Assembly (NCBI GenBank): GCA_023548195.1
Contig: JAJHZJ010000413.1
Location: 16,341,941-16,405,940 of the forward strand
Length of the DNA stretch: 64,000 nt
Source of the DNA: Bettongia penicillata ogilbyi
Lineage: Eukaryota > Chordata > Mammalia > Diprotodontia > Potoroidae
Direction: 5' to 3'
In this document: in pieces, positions 34,633 to 45,524 of the stretch
Layout of the letters: the number at the start of each line of letters is the position of its first letter
Numbering within the stretch: the first letter of the stretch is position 1
Program-made: the position numbers and the translations under genes
Notes under the pieces: generated by a model
What the model saw: only the letters and a program-made list of their open reading frames with translations
Databases searched by the model: none
Told to the model about the DNA's origin: nothing

Positions 34633-35289
34633 ACAAGAGAGGCATAAAAAGGTAAACAGGAAAATAAACCTGTTATTCAGTTACGGAATACTGTTTATAT
34701 CCTTCCATGGGAATATTATACTTATAACTCTTGAGAACTGTATCTTTATTACAACATTTAAAGAAGATACACATAGACAGAGGAGTAAGTTTAAGATGAC
34801 TTTTATGTGGTGATAAAAAACATAACTAAGTAATGCAAAGGGATTATAATGGGAGAAGAGTCAAGGAGGAGGCAGAAAAGGGTAAATTACATCTCATGAA
34901 GAGGCACAAAGACATATTACAAAAGAGGGAAAGAAGGGATATAGATGATCATTGCTTGAACTTTACTCTCTTGGATTTGGCTCAAGGAAGAAATAACATA
35001 GTTACAGAAATCTAACTTGCCCTATAGGCAATAGAAGGGGAAAGGGGAAAAAAAAGGGAGTGGGGATAGAAGAGAGAGCAGATTGAGAAAGGCAGTAAGC
35101 AAAAGGAAAGCTGTAGTGAGGATAGGAAGGGAAAAAGGAGAAAGAAAAACATAAAGGGTTGGGAAGGGAATGGATAAGATGGAGAGAAAGACACAGAAAG
35201 TAATTATAACTGTGAATGTAAATGTGATGAAATCTCTCATAAAATGAAAGTGGGTAGCAGAATGTATTAAAATCATAATTGTGCATATA

Positions 35290-35935
35290 TCATTTACAAG
35301 AAACACATTTGAAACACAGGGATACTTGCAGGGTAAAGGTAAAAGGCTGCATTAGATTATATTATTCTTCAGCAGAAGTAAAAAAAAAAAGAAAACAGAG
35401 GTAGCTATCCTGATTTCAGACAAAGCAAAAGAAAAAAATAGATCTAATCAAAAGAGATATGAAAAGAAACTACATCCTGTTAAGAGGCACTATAGACAAT
35501 GAAGCAATATCATTACTAAACATACATGCACCAAATAGTATAGCATTCAACCTCTTAGAGAAGTTAAAGGACTTACAAGAAGAAATAGATATCCTAGTGG
35601 GGGGGCCTCAACCTCCATCTCTCAGAACGAGATAAATCTAACCACAAAATAAACAAAAAAGTAGTTGAGGAGGTGAATAGAATTTTAGGAAAGTAAGATA
35701 TTGTAGACTTCGGGAGAAAATTGAATGGGGATAGAAAGGAACATATTTTTTCTCAGAAGTACACTAAAACTGACCATGCACTAGAGCATAAAAACCTCAC
35801 AATCCAATGCACAAAGGAAGAAATATTAAATGAATCCTTTTAAGATCATGATGTGATAAAATTATATGTAGTAAAGGGTCATTGAAAGACAGAGTAAAAT
35901 TTAATTAGAAACAAAATCTTTTGGTGTTGAAAACT
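35290..35935 (+). pseudogene. L1 ORF2 N-terminal endonuclease, fragment
   Basis: Contains QETH, the active-site Glu motif of the L1 AP-type endonuclease, then KVKG and LISDK, and later IFFLRS/HALEHKN-like text matching the endonuclease end at 58430-58500 of the other L1. Stops and indels break it; RT is absent. Confidence 0.6.
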
Positions 35936-36245
35936 ATGTAATTTCAGACTTCAATATCTTGTTTAGTTTTTTCTAAATTCTTCCACTTCTCATTGTAAAA
36001 AAAAGTATAACATTATACTGTGAAATGGGAAAATAGAAGGTATGTACATGAATATGGTGGTGATATAAAAACAAAAATATCAATAAAATTACTTGAGAAT
36101 ATTTTTTTCTGGAAAGTAGTAAGGACCCTTTGCTTCCTATTTTCTATGTTCAGAAATTATAAAATTAGATATCCATTTCACACACGTGTGGTATAAAGAC
36201 AAGGGTCTTTAGTGTATGTGAATTGGCATTGCATTTGTGTGTGAC

Positions 36246-36247
<2 letters not shown>

Positions 36248-36308
<61 letters not shown>

Positions 36309-36378
36309 GAGAGGAGAGAGACAGAGAGAGACAGAGAGAGACAAAGATAGAGAGAGAGAGAAAGAGAGAGAGAGGAGG

Positions 36379-36437
<59 letters not shown>
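36248..36437. repeat. (GA)n tract, about 190 bp, preceded by (GT)n
   Basis: Almost pure GA with scattered CAGA, GGA and AAA interruptions. It accounts for the Arg/Glu and Ser/Leu repeat frames across it. A long homopurine mirror repeat can form triplex DNA. Confidence 0.95.
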
Positions 36438-36442
<5 letters not shown>

Positions 36443-36579
36443 TCCTCCTGATCAAAGTTCATTTCCAATTACTCTGTCTGATGGTAAACCTGAGTTCTCA
36501 ATAGTTATGTGAATTTGACAGGTTCTCCCATTCTGGAAATGCATCACATACAGTCCTATCCATTGACTGTATCTACTTT

Positions 36580-37175
36580 CTAGTGTCTCATCTAAAATCC
36601 ACCTTCCACACGTGTCAAATTGATATTCCTAAAGCACAACTATGACAATGTTAATCCTTTGTTCTAATACCTTTAGTTATTTCCATGGTTCTTAAGGATA
36701 AATACCAATTCCACTATCTGACCCTTAGAGTTCTACATGATCTGACTCAAATCTACCTTTCCAGGATTTTTGTCACTTTCCTTCATCTGCTCTAACCTAT
36801 AGCCAAACTGTTCTAAGTTCCACATAAATGATCTACCATCCCCTATCACCAGGCCTTTATGGAATGTTCTTTTTCCTCACCTCTGCCCCACACAGCTTCT
36901 AGCTTCCTTCAAAACTCAGATCAAGTATTGTGTCTTACAAGAATTCTATCTGGATATCTTCAGATGATAGTGTTCTCCTCATGGAAATCATTTAGTATAT
37001 GACTTATATTTCATATTATATCTACATGTTGTGTGTTTTTTCTTCCATATCAACTCCTTAGTTCTCAAAAGAATATAATGTATTTGATGACTGGGATTGC
37101 TCTGTGCTTTTATTCCTATTCCCAGTAGCCAGGACAGTGCATGCATTTGGGGGGAAGCAGTTAATAAATACCAAC
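36580..37175 (+). repeat. L2 LINE 3' end
   Basis: CCTAAAGCACAACTATGACA, CTTAGAGTTCTACATGATCT, CAAAACTCAGATCAAGTATT, then the terminal CCAGGACAGTGCATG and TTAATAAATACCAACTCAAT: the full L2 3' order. Confidence 0.65.
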
Positions 37176-38053
37176 TCAATTGATCTGCATTGCTTTCTCT
37201 TAATATCACAGTGATGATAGTGAAGTGTGAGAGCTATCCAACACTTTGTCCTCATTCTCATCAGTTAGAATTGCTCCTGTGGTTTGATAATTTAGATCTG
37301 AAAAGATTCCCACAGTCTTCTATTTTGACTTCTCCAGAAGAATGTGAATCCTTTTTAGCTACCCTATCTCTGAATTCTTTGAAATGTGTTTTCTCAAAAT
37401 GTAGAGTTTATCTCAGTCTGATCCCTGCCCCCTCTCTTTCTCGGTCACAAATTCAAAAAGGGAATGGCCTTCACAGTGTCTAATACAGTTTTTATTTATA
37501 TCACAAAAAGCACCCTATTACTAAGATTCATATTCAGATTAGAATTCTTTGTTGTTAAATCCGTCATCTTTTGAAAAATGAAGATATCCTTAAAGTCACA
37601 ATAGGAAATTATCAATTACTTTGCATAGTAAAGTGCTGCAGAATACATACATATAATCAAAGTCTTCTTTCACTACTATGTCACATCCCTGTTTCAGGCT
37701 TGGAATCATAAGACTCTTTAAAAAAAAGTATATCCTTCCTGATATATATGCAAGTTATTTTTCTCAACTCATCAAATCTCAGTGATTTTTTAAGAGATTA
37801 AGCTGACTACCTCAACTTGAGACAACTGTAATTGTTTGGGAGTTATTTTGCTTATCTTTTGTCTGTTTTTTCCCCTTACATCAGGACAGTTTGACTCTGA
37901 AATTCCTAAAAGAATTTTCCTATTTCTTCCCTCTGGACACAGAAAAATGTCTAATCCCACCTGCACATAACAGCCTTTTCAATAATTAAAAATGGCTATT
38001 TTGTCTCAACTTCAGAAAGTATGTTATTCCACAGGCTAAATGTCAAATCCATT
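37176..38053. other. No recognised feature
   Basis: Includes a 97-codon chance frame at 37190-37483. No family is recognised. Confidence 0.4.
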
Positions 38054-38068
38054 GAGTTATGGCTTCTT
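38054..38068 (+). repeat. Left target-site duplication of copy G
   Basis: GAGTTATGGCTTCTT, repeated exactly at 38812-38826. Confidence 0.9.
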
Positions 38069-38811
38069 CTTTTTTTTTTTTTTAATTTTATTTATTTATT
38101 TATTTAATTTTTTGCATTCATTTTCACAAATTTTGGGGTTCCAAATTTTCTCCCCTTTTTTCCCCTCCCCCACCCCAATACCTCAAGCAATCTAATTTTC
38201 CCTATCTCCAATCTGCCCTCTCTTCTGTCATCCCTCCCTTCTCTTGTCTCCATCTTCTCTTTTCTCCTGTAGGGCCAGATGACTTTCTATTCCTCATTAA
38301 CTGTATGTCTTCTTTCCTAGTTACAACAACAATATTAAACAGTTGTTCCTAAAACTTTGAGTTCCAAATTCTCCCCATCCCTACCTCCCCACCCATTCCC
38401 TTTGGGACGACAGGCAATTCAATATAGGCCCCATCTGTGTAGTTTTGCAAATGACCTCCCTGATAGTCGTGCTGTGTAAGACTAACTGGATTACCATCCC
38501 TCCTAACCTGCCCCTCATTGTTTCTCTTCTCTCTCTTGATCCTGTCCCTCCCCAAGTGTTGGGAAGGGGGTAACTATATGTCATTTAAGAGGCAGGTAGG
38601 AGTTTTTCTTAGTGGAGGGAAAAAGAGGAGAGCTGAGAAAAAAAAAAAAACAAGAAGTTTACCCTCATCACATTTGACTAAACGAAGGAGTGAAATGCAC
38701 ACTCATTTTGGTATGAAAAGCTATCTTACAGTATAAGAAAGTGGGGGAGAAGGAGATATTGCAAGGGAGGGGATGATGGAGGGGAGGGCAAAGGGAGGAG
38801 GGAGTAATTTG
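38069..38811 (-). mobile_element. HAL1-like copy G, 3' fragment with 5' inversion (twin priming)
   Basis: 38069-38559 is the element 3' end on the minus strand, beginning with its poly(T) (the A-tail) on the plus strand. It corresponds to copy C from about 47183 to the tail. 38560-38811 is the adjoining upstream 3' UTR segment (copy C about 46917-47180) but in plus orientation. The two segments are contiguous in the parent element. The exact 15-bp TSD brackets the whole, so inversion occurred during insertion. Confidence 0.9.
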
Positions 38812-38826
38812 GAGTTATGGCTTCTT
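38812..38826 (+). repeat. Right target-site duplication of copy G
   Basis: GAGTTATGGCTTCTT, followed by AACA. The plus strand TTCTT/AA junction fits an L1 endonuclease cut. Confidence 0.9.
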
Positions 38827-38863
38827 AACACATCTGGGTTACTCTACCCTGGACCATCTAGAT

Positions 38864-39075
38864 CAGGGGTTCTTAACCTGGGGTCCATAAAGCTTTTTTT
38901 TTTTTTAAATACACTCAAACATATATACATATACATATATGTACACATCTTAGAAAGATATACACATATATGATAAATATATATCAATATAATTAGTTTA
39001 CTTTATAATTCTAATCATTTTATTTTATACATTTAAAAAATATATTTTAAGAAGGTTTCCATAGTCTGGACTCTA
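38864..39075 (+). mobile_element. Non-autonomous hAT-type DNA transposon, left part
   Basis: Begins CAGGGGTTCTTAACCTGGGG, which has the CAGGGG start of hAT-Charlie-type terminal inverted repeats, followed by GTCCATAAAGC, a T-run and AT-rich filler, then AGAAGGTTTCCATAG. The matching right terminus (CCCCTG) was not seen, so it is truncated or diverged. Confidence 0.5.
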
Positions 39076-39689
39076 AGAATCTCCAGTCAAAATGATCAAT
39101 GCTTTTCTTAGCTTCAACCCTTTGAACTGAAAATAATACTCAAGGTGCAGGCTAAAATAGTTAAGTAAAGTAGCACTATGACCTCTCTGTCCTAGAACCT
39201 CTGCTTGTCAATTAAGTCCAAGATATTTATTTTCTTTCCTGCCATATCATATTCTTTGTCCATAAATATCAGAAGCAAACTCCTCAAATATTATCATTGA
39301 AACTGCTTATTGGGGTATACAGCTCAACTTATTGGTATTTAACAGTCTGACAGTTATTTTGGCACCTCTCAATAGCTTGAGGAGCACTCATAACAGCTTT
39401 CCTCTGTTAATTTATTACCCATTTATTTTATTTATATATTTCTTACCTTAACTTGTCAACCATGTTCATTTTCTCATGGATGCTTTCTCCAAATTCTATT
39501 TTCCTTCAGACCAATCCATGTTCCTTCTCCTTAAAACAGTTATTCATCTTTAACCTTTCCTCAAGTGCTACCAAAATTCTCTTTCCCAAGTTCAACCTAT
39601 AGTCTCTTGTAAATTCCAAAGCCCTTCAGATCATCTTTAGACTTTCTCCACTATGTCACCAACATTGTTCTCCCAGGACAATTTCACCT
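39076..39689. other. No recognised feature
   Basis: Pyrimidine-rich in places (39480-39690) and possibly a very old LINE, but I cannot align it. Confidence 0.35.
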
Positions 39690-40200
39690 TGGTCTCCATG
39701 CCCTAAGAACCCTTCAACCCTATGGTCTTTTATTCTGTTTCATTGGTTCATCCTTAAATTGGAATTTTAGGGAAAGTGCCCAGGCCAGTCATGTTTACAT
39801 TCATCCCTATGCTCTACTTTTGACTTTTCATTCTTCCCATGCTTCTCTGCATCCATCGTACACGTCATTTCTTACAACAAAGTAGTGTTCATGTACTACA
39901 GTTTGATTAGCTACTTCCCAAATGATGGACACCTACTTTGTTTCTAGTTCTTAGATGTCACAAAATGCCTTGCCATAGATATTTTGGACTTTTGTCTTAC
40001 CATTGTCTTCCTTTGAACATAAACCTTGTAACTAAGTCTCTGATTCAAAGGATATAAACATTTTAATCACTTTATTTTCATAATTTCAAATTGATTTTCA
40101 GCACTTCACAGATCCACGAACCCAGCAACAATATGTTAGTGTGGTTGTGCTCCCACAACTTCTCCAACATGCTTCCCCTTCCAAATTCTGAGCTTTTTTT
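39690..40200 (-). repeat. Degenerate L1, ORF2 end / 3' UTR
   Basis: Plus strand landmarks ATTTCTTACAACAAAGTAGT, GATTAGCTACTTCCCAAATG, ATGGACACCTACTTTGTTTC and CCCACAACTTCTCCAACATG are reverse-oriented L1 ORF2 C-terminus, more diverged than the copy at 54.8 kb. Confidence 0.5.
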
Positions 40201-40204
40201 ACAG

Positions 40205-40300
40205 CATGTCCTTCCTCAGTTAGAATGTAAGATCCTTCAGTGTAAGAATTACCCTTCTTATTGTTTAGTAAGAAACATAGCAAGTGATTAATAAGGGCTC
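40205..40300 (+). repeat. L2 LINE terminal fragment
   Basis: TTAGAATGTAAGATCCTTCA through GTGATTAATAAGG is the last part of L2. Confidence 0.5.
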
Positions 40301-40564
40301 ATAAGGTCTAAATTCAAGGCAGAAGGAGAAAAAAATCGGTTGCTCTGCTGATATTACTTCTCATGTCAAAATAACTAATGATACTCATTCCTAACTAATG
40401 AATTTCATAATAAAGAAGATGGAAGTTATGGAAGCCTTGACCAGGACAACCATAACATCATCTTTTCTTTGGTTCAATTTATAGATTATTGCTCTAATTT
40501 ATTGTTCTAAGTATGGTATATTTACATAAAAATAAGAACTGCTATATAGAATTATGTATACAGG

Positions 40565-40712
40565 CATACCATTTCCTCAACTACAAAATAGGGATAATAG
40601 CAAAATTTCTCTCAGAGGGTTGTTGTGAAGATTAAGTGAGATAATATTTGTAAAGTGCTTATTAGCACAATTCCAGGCACATAATAGATGCAATCTCTGC
40701 TAGCTATCATAT
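40565..40712 (+). repeat. MIR-type SINE relic, 3' part
   Basis: TTCCTCAACTACAAAATAGG, GGTTGTTGTGAAGATTAAGT, TTGTAAAGTGCTTATTAGCA in MIR order. Confidence 0.7.
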
Positions 40713-40924
40713 TTTAATGTTTTTATTAATATTTTCTGTATTTTTTACATCACCAAAGTATTCCATGTATACTTTGCCATCTCAGAGACACATCAAATGA
40801 TATGACATTTTTGTTAGAAAGGTAAAAATTAAGTCATCAAAACTGATTGAAAAAATTTGAAAACATACACAGAATAACATTCGTGGGCATCTTACCTTCA
40901 TGAAGGGGTATACTGGAGGTGTTT

Positions 40925-41110
40925 TTTTTTTGAATTGCACTTGATTTTTATAATTTTGCTACATTTATTTCTGATTTTTTGGTATATCATTGTTCTTTCC
41001 ATTTAAAATTGTTATAGTTACACAATTTATTGGCTCTTCTTACTTTATTTTGCATCATTTCATAGAGATCTTTCCATGTTTCTCTCTATTCATCACATGT
41101 ATCTTTTATG
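40925..41110 (-). repeat. Degenerate L1 3' fragment
   Basis: CATTTCATAGAGATCTTTCC and ATGTTTCTCTCTATTCATCA on the plus strand resemble reverse-oriented L1 ORF2 end text. Short and old. Confidence 0.4.
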
Positions 41111-42009
41111 CGGGGGAGGGGTGTTGAATGAGCTCAGGTTTTAGAAGCTTCAATTCTTAGCAATTCCTGAGTGATTGTTTTTTTGCACATTTCAAGATAG
41201 ATGTACTTACTCCATCTTTCTCTTTTAAAATTATCTATCCTGTCATTTTCCGCTCTACAATGGAAATGTCCAAACTGGAATCTCTAAGTAATAACAACTT
41301 ATCCTGTGAACCTGTTTTTTAAAATATTATGGGGGAGTAGCATATTTATTGATAAGGGTATATTATGTGTATCATGTATAGTCAATGTGACAAAAATTAG
41401 TAGTAAGAAAATATGGTTGGTTTGTAGCAGGAAACAAGGGCTGAGTATTGTATTGACTGCTTACTGTATATAATAATACCAGAAATTGACTGAGAAATGG
41501 CAATGAATTAAACATCATAAGTCTAATCTTTATAAGCCTATCATATGACTCAATTTTTAAAAATTTTGTCCATAAGTATTTTAAGTTTAAAGTGATGAGG
41601 AATGTTGATATTTTAATTTCAGTTTCACTGAACCCTTCTAGACCTACCAATGAATATTTGGGGAAAAATAGTGATAATAATGTAATTCTGAGTATATTAA
41701 AATGGCTCACAATTATGTTTTCACTTGTTTTGATCAACTGCATTTTTAGAAATGTGAAAAATAAAGCCCAAAGCAATTCAAAGCACATGGTATGTTGGTT
41801 AAGGAATCCTGATTCTTCATTATTTTCCTAAATTTAAATTCAAAATGTAAACAAAAGAATGCTAAGAATCCCTACTCTAATTTATTACTACTTTTTACAA
41901 TATTGGAAAATTTGAGAAAAAGATATGAGTGCTAAATGAGATTTGATGTTTAGTGTGAGTTTTAATGTATATGTTCGTGTTTTTGTGTGTGTTTATGACA
42001 CACATAAAA
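41111..42009. other. No recognised feature
   Basis: AT-rich. A 138-codon minus-strand frame (41372-41788) shows no known domain or coding signature. Confidence 0.4.
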
Positions 42010-42150
42010 AAATTACGGAGTAAATATAGTCAAATATCTCTATGTCTTAGCCACAGCATAATAGAACTAGATCTTGAGTGGACTCCAGAAGCCATACACT
42101 TCAACCCAATCTTTTTATAGAAGTGGAAACCACTATAAGTTTCAGCAAGT
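42010..42150 (-). repeat. MIR-like or related old SINE
   Basis: ATAGAACTAGATCTTGAGTG through CTTTTTATAGAAGTGGAAAC recalls the class of old repeats that includes 51627-51775. Confidence 0.35.
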
Positions 42151-42359
42151 TTAAGTGAATTGCTTCCTCAGCAAGCTCAGTTGTCTCCAGCTTTTCCAGG
42201 ATTCAATCAAAATTCTTTTGTTAGTCATTGAAAGCTCATCATTAACTAGGTCCAATTTAGTTTTCAAGGCTAATTTTCATTCCTTTTTAAGTACCCTAAA
42301 TTCCAGCAAAACTGATCATAATATAATTCATGAAATTCCATGTACCATTTCAAGCCAAG

Positions 42360-42575
42360 TTATGTCAACAAGCATATATTAAGTACCTACTATATGACAG
42401 GTACTTTTCTATGTGCTGGTGATATTTTCTTTTTAAATGTAAAGGTACCTGTTCTCAAGCAACGTGTATGCTAATTAGTAGAAAATGGGCAAAAAACTCT
42501 GTACAAACATGATATTTGCAGGATAAATTTGAGATAATCTCAAACAGAAGGCTATAACATTAAGGGAGATAAAGA
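42360..42575 (+). repeat. Fragment of the unnamed old repeat
   Basis: ATATTAAGTACCTACTATAT, CAGGTACTTTTCTATGTGCT and GGATAAATTTGAGATAATCT match the left portion of the repeat seen at 44460-44843. Confidence 0.45.
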
Positions 42576-42619
42576 AAGTCTCTATGCCCTTGTACGTGAT
42601 AAATCCAAAGCCCCTAATA

Positions 42620-42870
42620 TGTTCCCTCCTCATTTCTGCCTCTGCTTTTTAAAACCCCCGGTTTCTTTCATTACTTAGCTTAATTGCAACTCCTACATGA
42701 TGCCTTTTCTTCCTTAGCTTCTAGCACCTACCTCAGCCCTCCTGCCCATGGTCACATTTACCTTTTGTTTACTTGATAGACATGTTGTTCTTATTAATGT
42801 AAGTCCTGTGAAAGAAGGGATTGTTTCATGTTTGCTTTATATCCTTAGCACCTAATTTAGTGTCAGGGAT
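42620..42870 (+). repeat. L2 LINE 3' end
   Basis: GTTCTTATTAATGTAAGTCC, GAAGGGATTGTTTCATGTTT, TTAGCACCTAATTTAGTGTC are L2 terminal landmarks. Confidence 0.55.
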
Positions 42871-44459
42871 GGAGAAATGTTTACAGATTTATTAAGTCAT
42901 TGTCCAAGGTCACATAAGCAGTAAGTTTTAGAGATGTTATTGAAGTAAAAATTATGTTATATATAAATATGTAGAAATATAGATATATAATATTCCTCTC
43001 ATATAACACAAATACAATCCTAATAGCATATTTAAGAGGTTTTTTTTTAATTTTCTGATAGATATTACTACAAATTATTTTATTTTCATAATGAAAAATA
43101 ATTCCCTTGTGTGACAGGCATGAATATCAGGAATTATCAAAGCGGAGTCAAGGCTAATTGGTCAGGCAACTACTGTATAAATTGGTAGCAAGTCTTTGTT
43201 CTCTCTCTCCCTTCCTTCTTTCCTTCCTTCCCTTTTTTTTGTTTTTCTTTTTTGAGGAACTATTAATTACTACATTATCAGGCATAAACACTAAGAATGG
43301 CATTATAGAAGCAATGTTGTTTTTTTTTTTTTTATGGTAGACTAAGGGCACAAAGCATTCTACATTTCTTATGAAAATAAAATGGATAATTGATTGGAAA
43401 TCATATGAAGTGAATATATTCCATCAGCTATTTATTGAACCTATTTCCCATATTTTCAGTCTCAGGAGAGACTGAGGTCTGTATTCACTCCCTGTCCTAT
43501 ATTATCACTTCAAATTAAGAAAAGAAAGAGTGAAAGACTGACCACCAGCTGAGCACAAGTGCTTCAAGTTCTAATTGTTGTGGCATGTCTAAAAATATTG
43601 CCTCCTTGCACTTGACCTGTAAACATGAATACCTGCAAGTGTTACTTCTCAAGATGAGAGGAACCATAATGAATGGGACAGCCTGAAGATGTAACTTCAA
43701 CACATTTAAGTTCCTTTCTCATGGTATGGGCTTGGAGGAGAGAAAGCATTGCCATTCCCAGATCCCAACATCTAGCACAAAATATCTGAGGGGACAGGCT
43801 CTTGTTGGTAAGTACATGTAGACATTTCTTCACCACATCAACCTTGCCACTTGCTTTGCCCTCTCCTTTTCTTATCCACATGTTTTTCTATTTATTTCAT
43901 TAGAAATTGCTTCAGTTTCATTTCTCAGATTTGTTCTGTGATTTCCTGCTACAATTTTATTGTACCAATAAATACAAGTGATAAAAAAAGGGACAATCTC
44001 CCCATTGTTATCACCTTTGAAGTTAAAATTTTTTTGTAGGTACATTTGCATCAAATTCCTGAACAAATGTATGACAAACCTCTGGGCTGAAAGTGGATGG
44101 TGTTAAGGAGAAACAACCTCTGTGCAAATATTTTTAATATACTATGTTTTTGTCAAAAATATTTGAAAGTATATAAATGATAAGATAAAAGGTAAATAAA
44201 AATAAAAGATAAAGATAAAAGATAAAAGGCCAGTTTATTACAGATTGTGGCCATCAGGATCATGATAATAATATGAGGTATATAATTTTTCTGAACATTC
44301 CCAAATTATATTCTATCAGAGATATGAACTATCCCAGTGAGTGAGACAAGATGTGTTTTCAGTCTTTAATTGAGGAAACAGACATATATGCACACATACA
44401 ATACCCTCAAAAATTAACACTATAATTACCTTTAATATAATTTCTTTTATATCCAATCA
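42871..44459. other. No recognised element; TTCC-rich tract inside
   Basis: A (TTCC)n-like pyrimidine stretch is at 43200-43255 and a T-run at 43318-43333. The remainder is unassigned. Confidence 0.4.
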
Positions 44460-44843
44460 GTCAATAAACATTTTCTAAGTGCATGTATTATGCTAGGTAT
44501 TTTACTAGTCACTGAAAAAAATAAAGGCACAAATTAAAATTACTTACCCTCAAGGAGATTAGAGTGTAGACAAGGAAAACAAAACTTTTCATATGCAAAT
44601 ACATAACAGAAACAAGGTGATTTGCCTCAGAAAATGAGAAGGGCATCGATAAAACTGTATAATATTAGACCTTTAAGTTGAACCTTGAATTAAAGTGGGG
44701 GTTCTGAGAGATGAAGGGGAGCAGAAAGTGCATTCCAGGAAAGGTATAAAGGCACAGATTTGGATGATGGAAGGTTTGTAAAGGAAAAGAATGGCCACTT
44801 TGGTTAAATAGTGTGAATTTTGGAGAGTGATGGTAATAAGGTT
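44460..44843 (+). repeat. Unnamed old repeat, left part, split by copy C
   Basis: CAGTCAATAAACATTTTCTA, TTACCCTCAAGGAGATTAGA, GAACCTTGAATTAAAGTGGG, AAAGTGCATTCCAGGAAAGG. The same repeat resumes at 47769 with TTAAATTGTGAAGGATTTTG, so copy C inserted into it. Confidence 0.5.
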
Positions 44844-44861
44844 AAAAAAGGTTATTTTGGG
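44844..44861 (+). repeat. Left target-site duplication of copy C
   Basis: AAAAAAGGTTATTTTGGG, repeated exactly at 47751-47768. The cut strand reads TTTTTT/AACC, a canonical L1 endonuclease site. Confidence 0.9.
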
Positions 44862-44870
44862 GGGGCGGAG

Positions 44871-44882
44871 CCAAGATGGCGG
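44871..44882 (+). promoter_or_regulatory. YY1-like site at the 5' end of copy C
   Basis: CCAAGATGGCGG about 10 bp inside the element. Confidence 0.55.
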
Positions 44883-45524
44883 AATAGAAAGACGCACATT
44901 TACGAGCTCCGAACCCACAGCCCATAGAATTAATGTAAAAACAGATCCCCATAAGTTCTGGATCACTGTAAGGGGTGCAGAAACAGAGTGGAAGAGATTT
45001 CCGTTCCAGAGAGCCCTGGAGAGCCGTCCCCAGGGTCCATTGTGCCCCGGAAAGCAGACCCCACCCCAGCACTGCCCTGGCCTCGGCCCCAGAGAAGCTG
45101 ATCCGAGCAGGCTTCAGGGACAGAAGCTCCGGCAGCCGGGAAAGTCCCTCCGCCCACAGAAGCTACAGGTCAGTGAGAGAGAAGGCTGGCTGGCTGAGGG
45201 GAGCGGGGTGTCTCCGTGACTCGGGCCCCTTTGGGAGGAAGCAGCAGCAGCAGAGACGTGGGAGGCGGCAGAGGTGGGGGTGGCCCGGGACTCCCCCAGC
45301 AGCAGGCAGGATCTTCATTACTGAAAGTCTCTGCATAAACCCCCTGGGGGAGCTGAGCCTGGGAGACGGCCCTGCCCCCACCCCAGCACCAGAACTAAAG
45401 CTCACATTGATTAGCAGCTGCTTGCCGCAGAAAGCCCATTTGAATCTCAGACTCCAAGCACTAGCTGGGTGGATCTAGGCGGGGGTGGACAGGAATCTCA
45501 GAAGTCAACTGACTGGCTGGGAAA

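Larger units (their letters stand above)
33185..35935 (+). mobile_element. Old L1, copy E: 5' UTR, ORF1 relic, long spacer, start of ORF2
   Basis: The 5' end (AGAGCCAAGATGGCAGAGTC) is followed by a roughly 470-bp 5' UTR, an ORF1 relic (33659-34632), a purine-rich spacer of about 650 bp and then the ORF2 endonuclease start (35290-35935; QETHLKHRDT and VAILISDKAK readable). The element stops within the endonuclease. The spacer shares order and motifs with the 3' UTR of the ORF1-only copies: a TAACTCTTGAGAACT block, GGGAGAAGAGTCAAGGAGG, a TTTACTCTCTTGGATTTGGC block near a GGAAGAAATAA. It is the only copy in the window joining ORF1 to ORF2. Confidence 0.65.

Noticed and set aside
36248..36437. 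Regular repeat spacing considered as a CRISPR-like array.
   Set aside because: It is a dinucleotide microsatellite without spacers, and the genome is a mammal's.
36165..36468. Arg/Glu- and Ser/Leu-repeat frames resembling RS or coiled-coil proteins.
   Set aside because: They are translations of the (GA)n tract and its complement.
41372..41788. 138-codon minus-strand frame.
   Set aside because: Phe/Leu/Ile/Ser-rich composition reflects AT-rich DNA, and no family resemblance is seen.
44975..45478. 167-codon open frame in the sense 5' UTR of copy C, with a similar frame in copy A (2489-2073), suggesting an upstream ORF.
   Set aside because: Both begin at GTG, not ATG. The frames diverge and end differently, and copy B lacks it. 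GC-rich, stop-poor DNA explains the openness.
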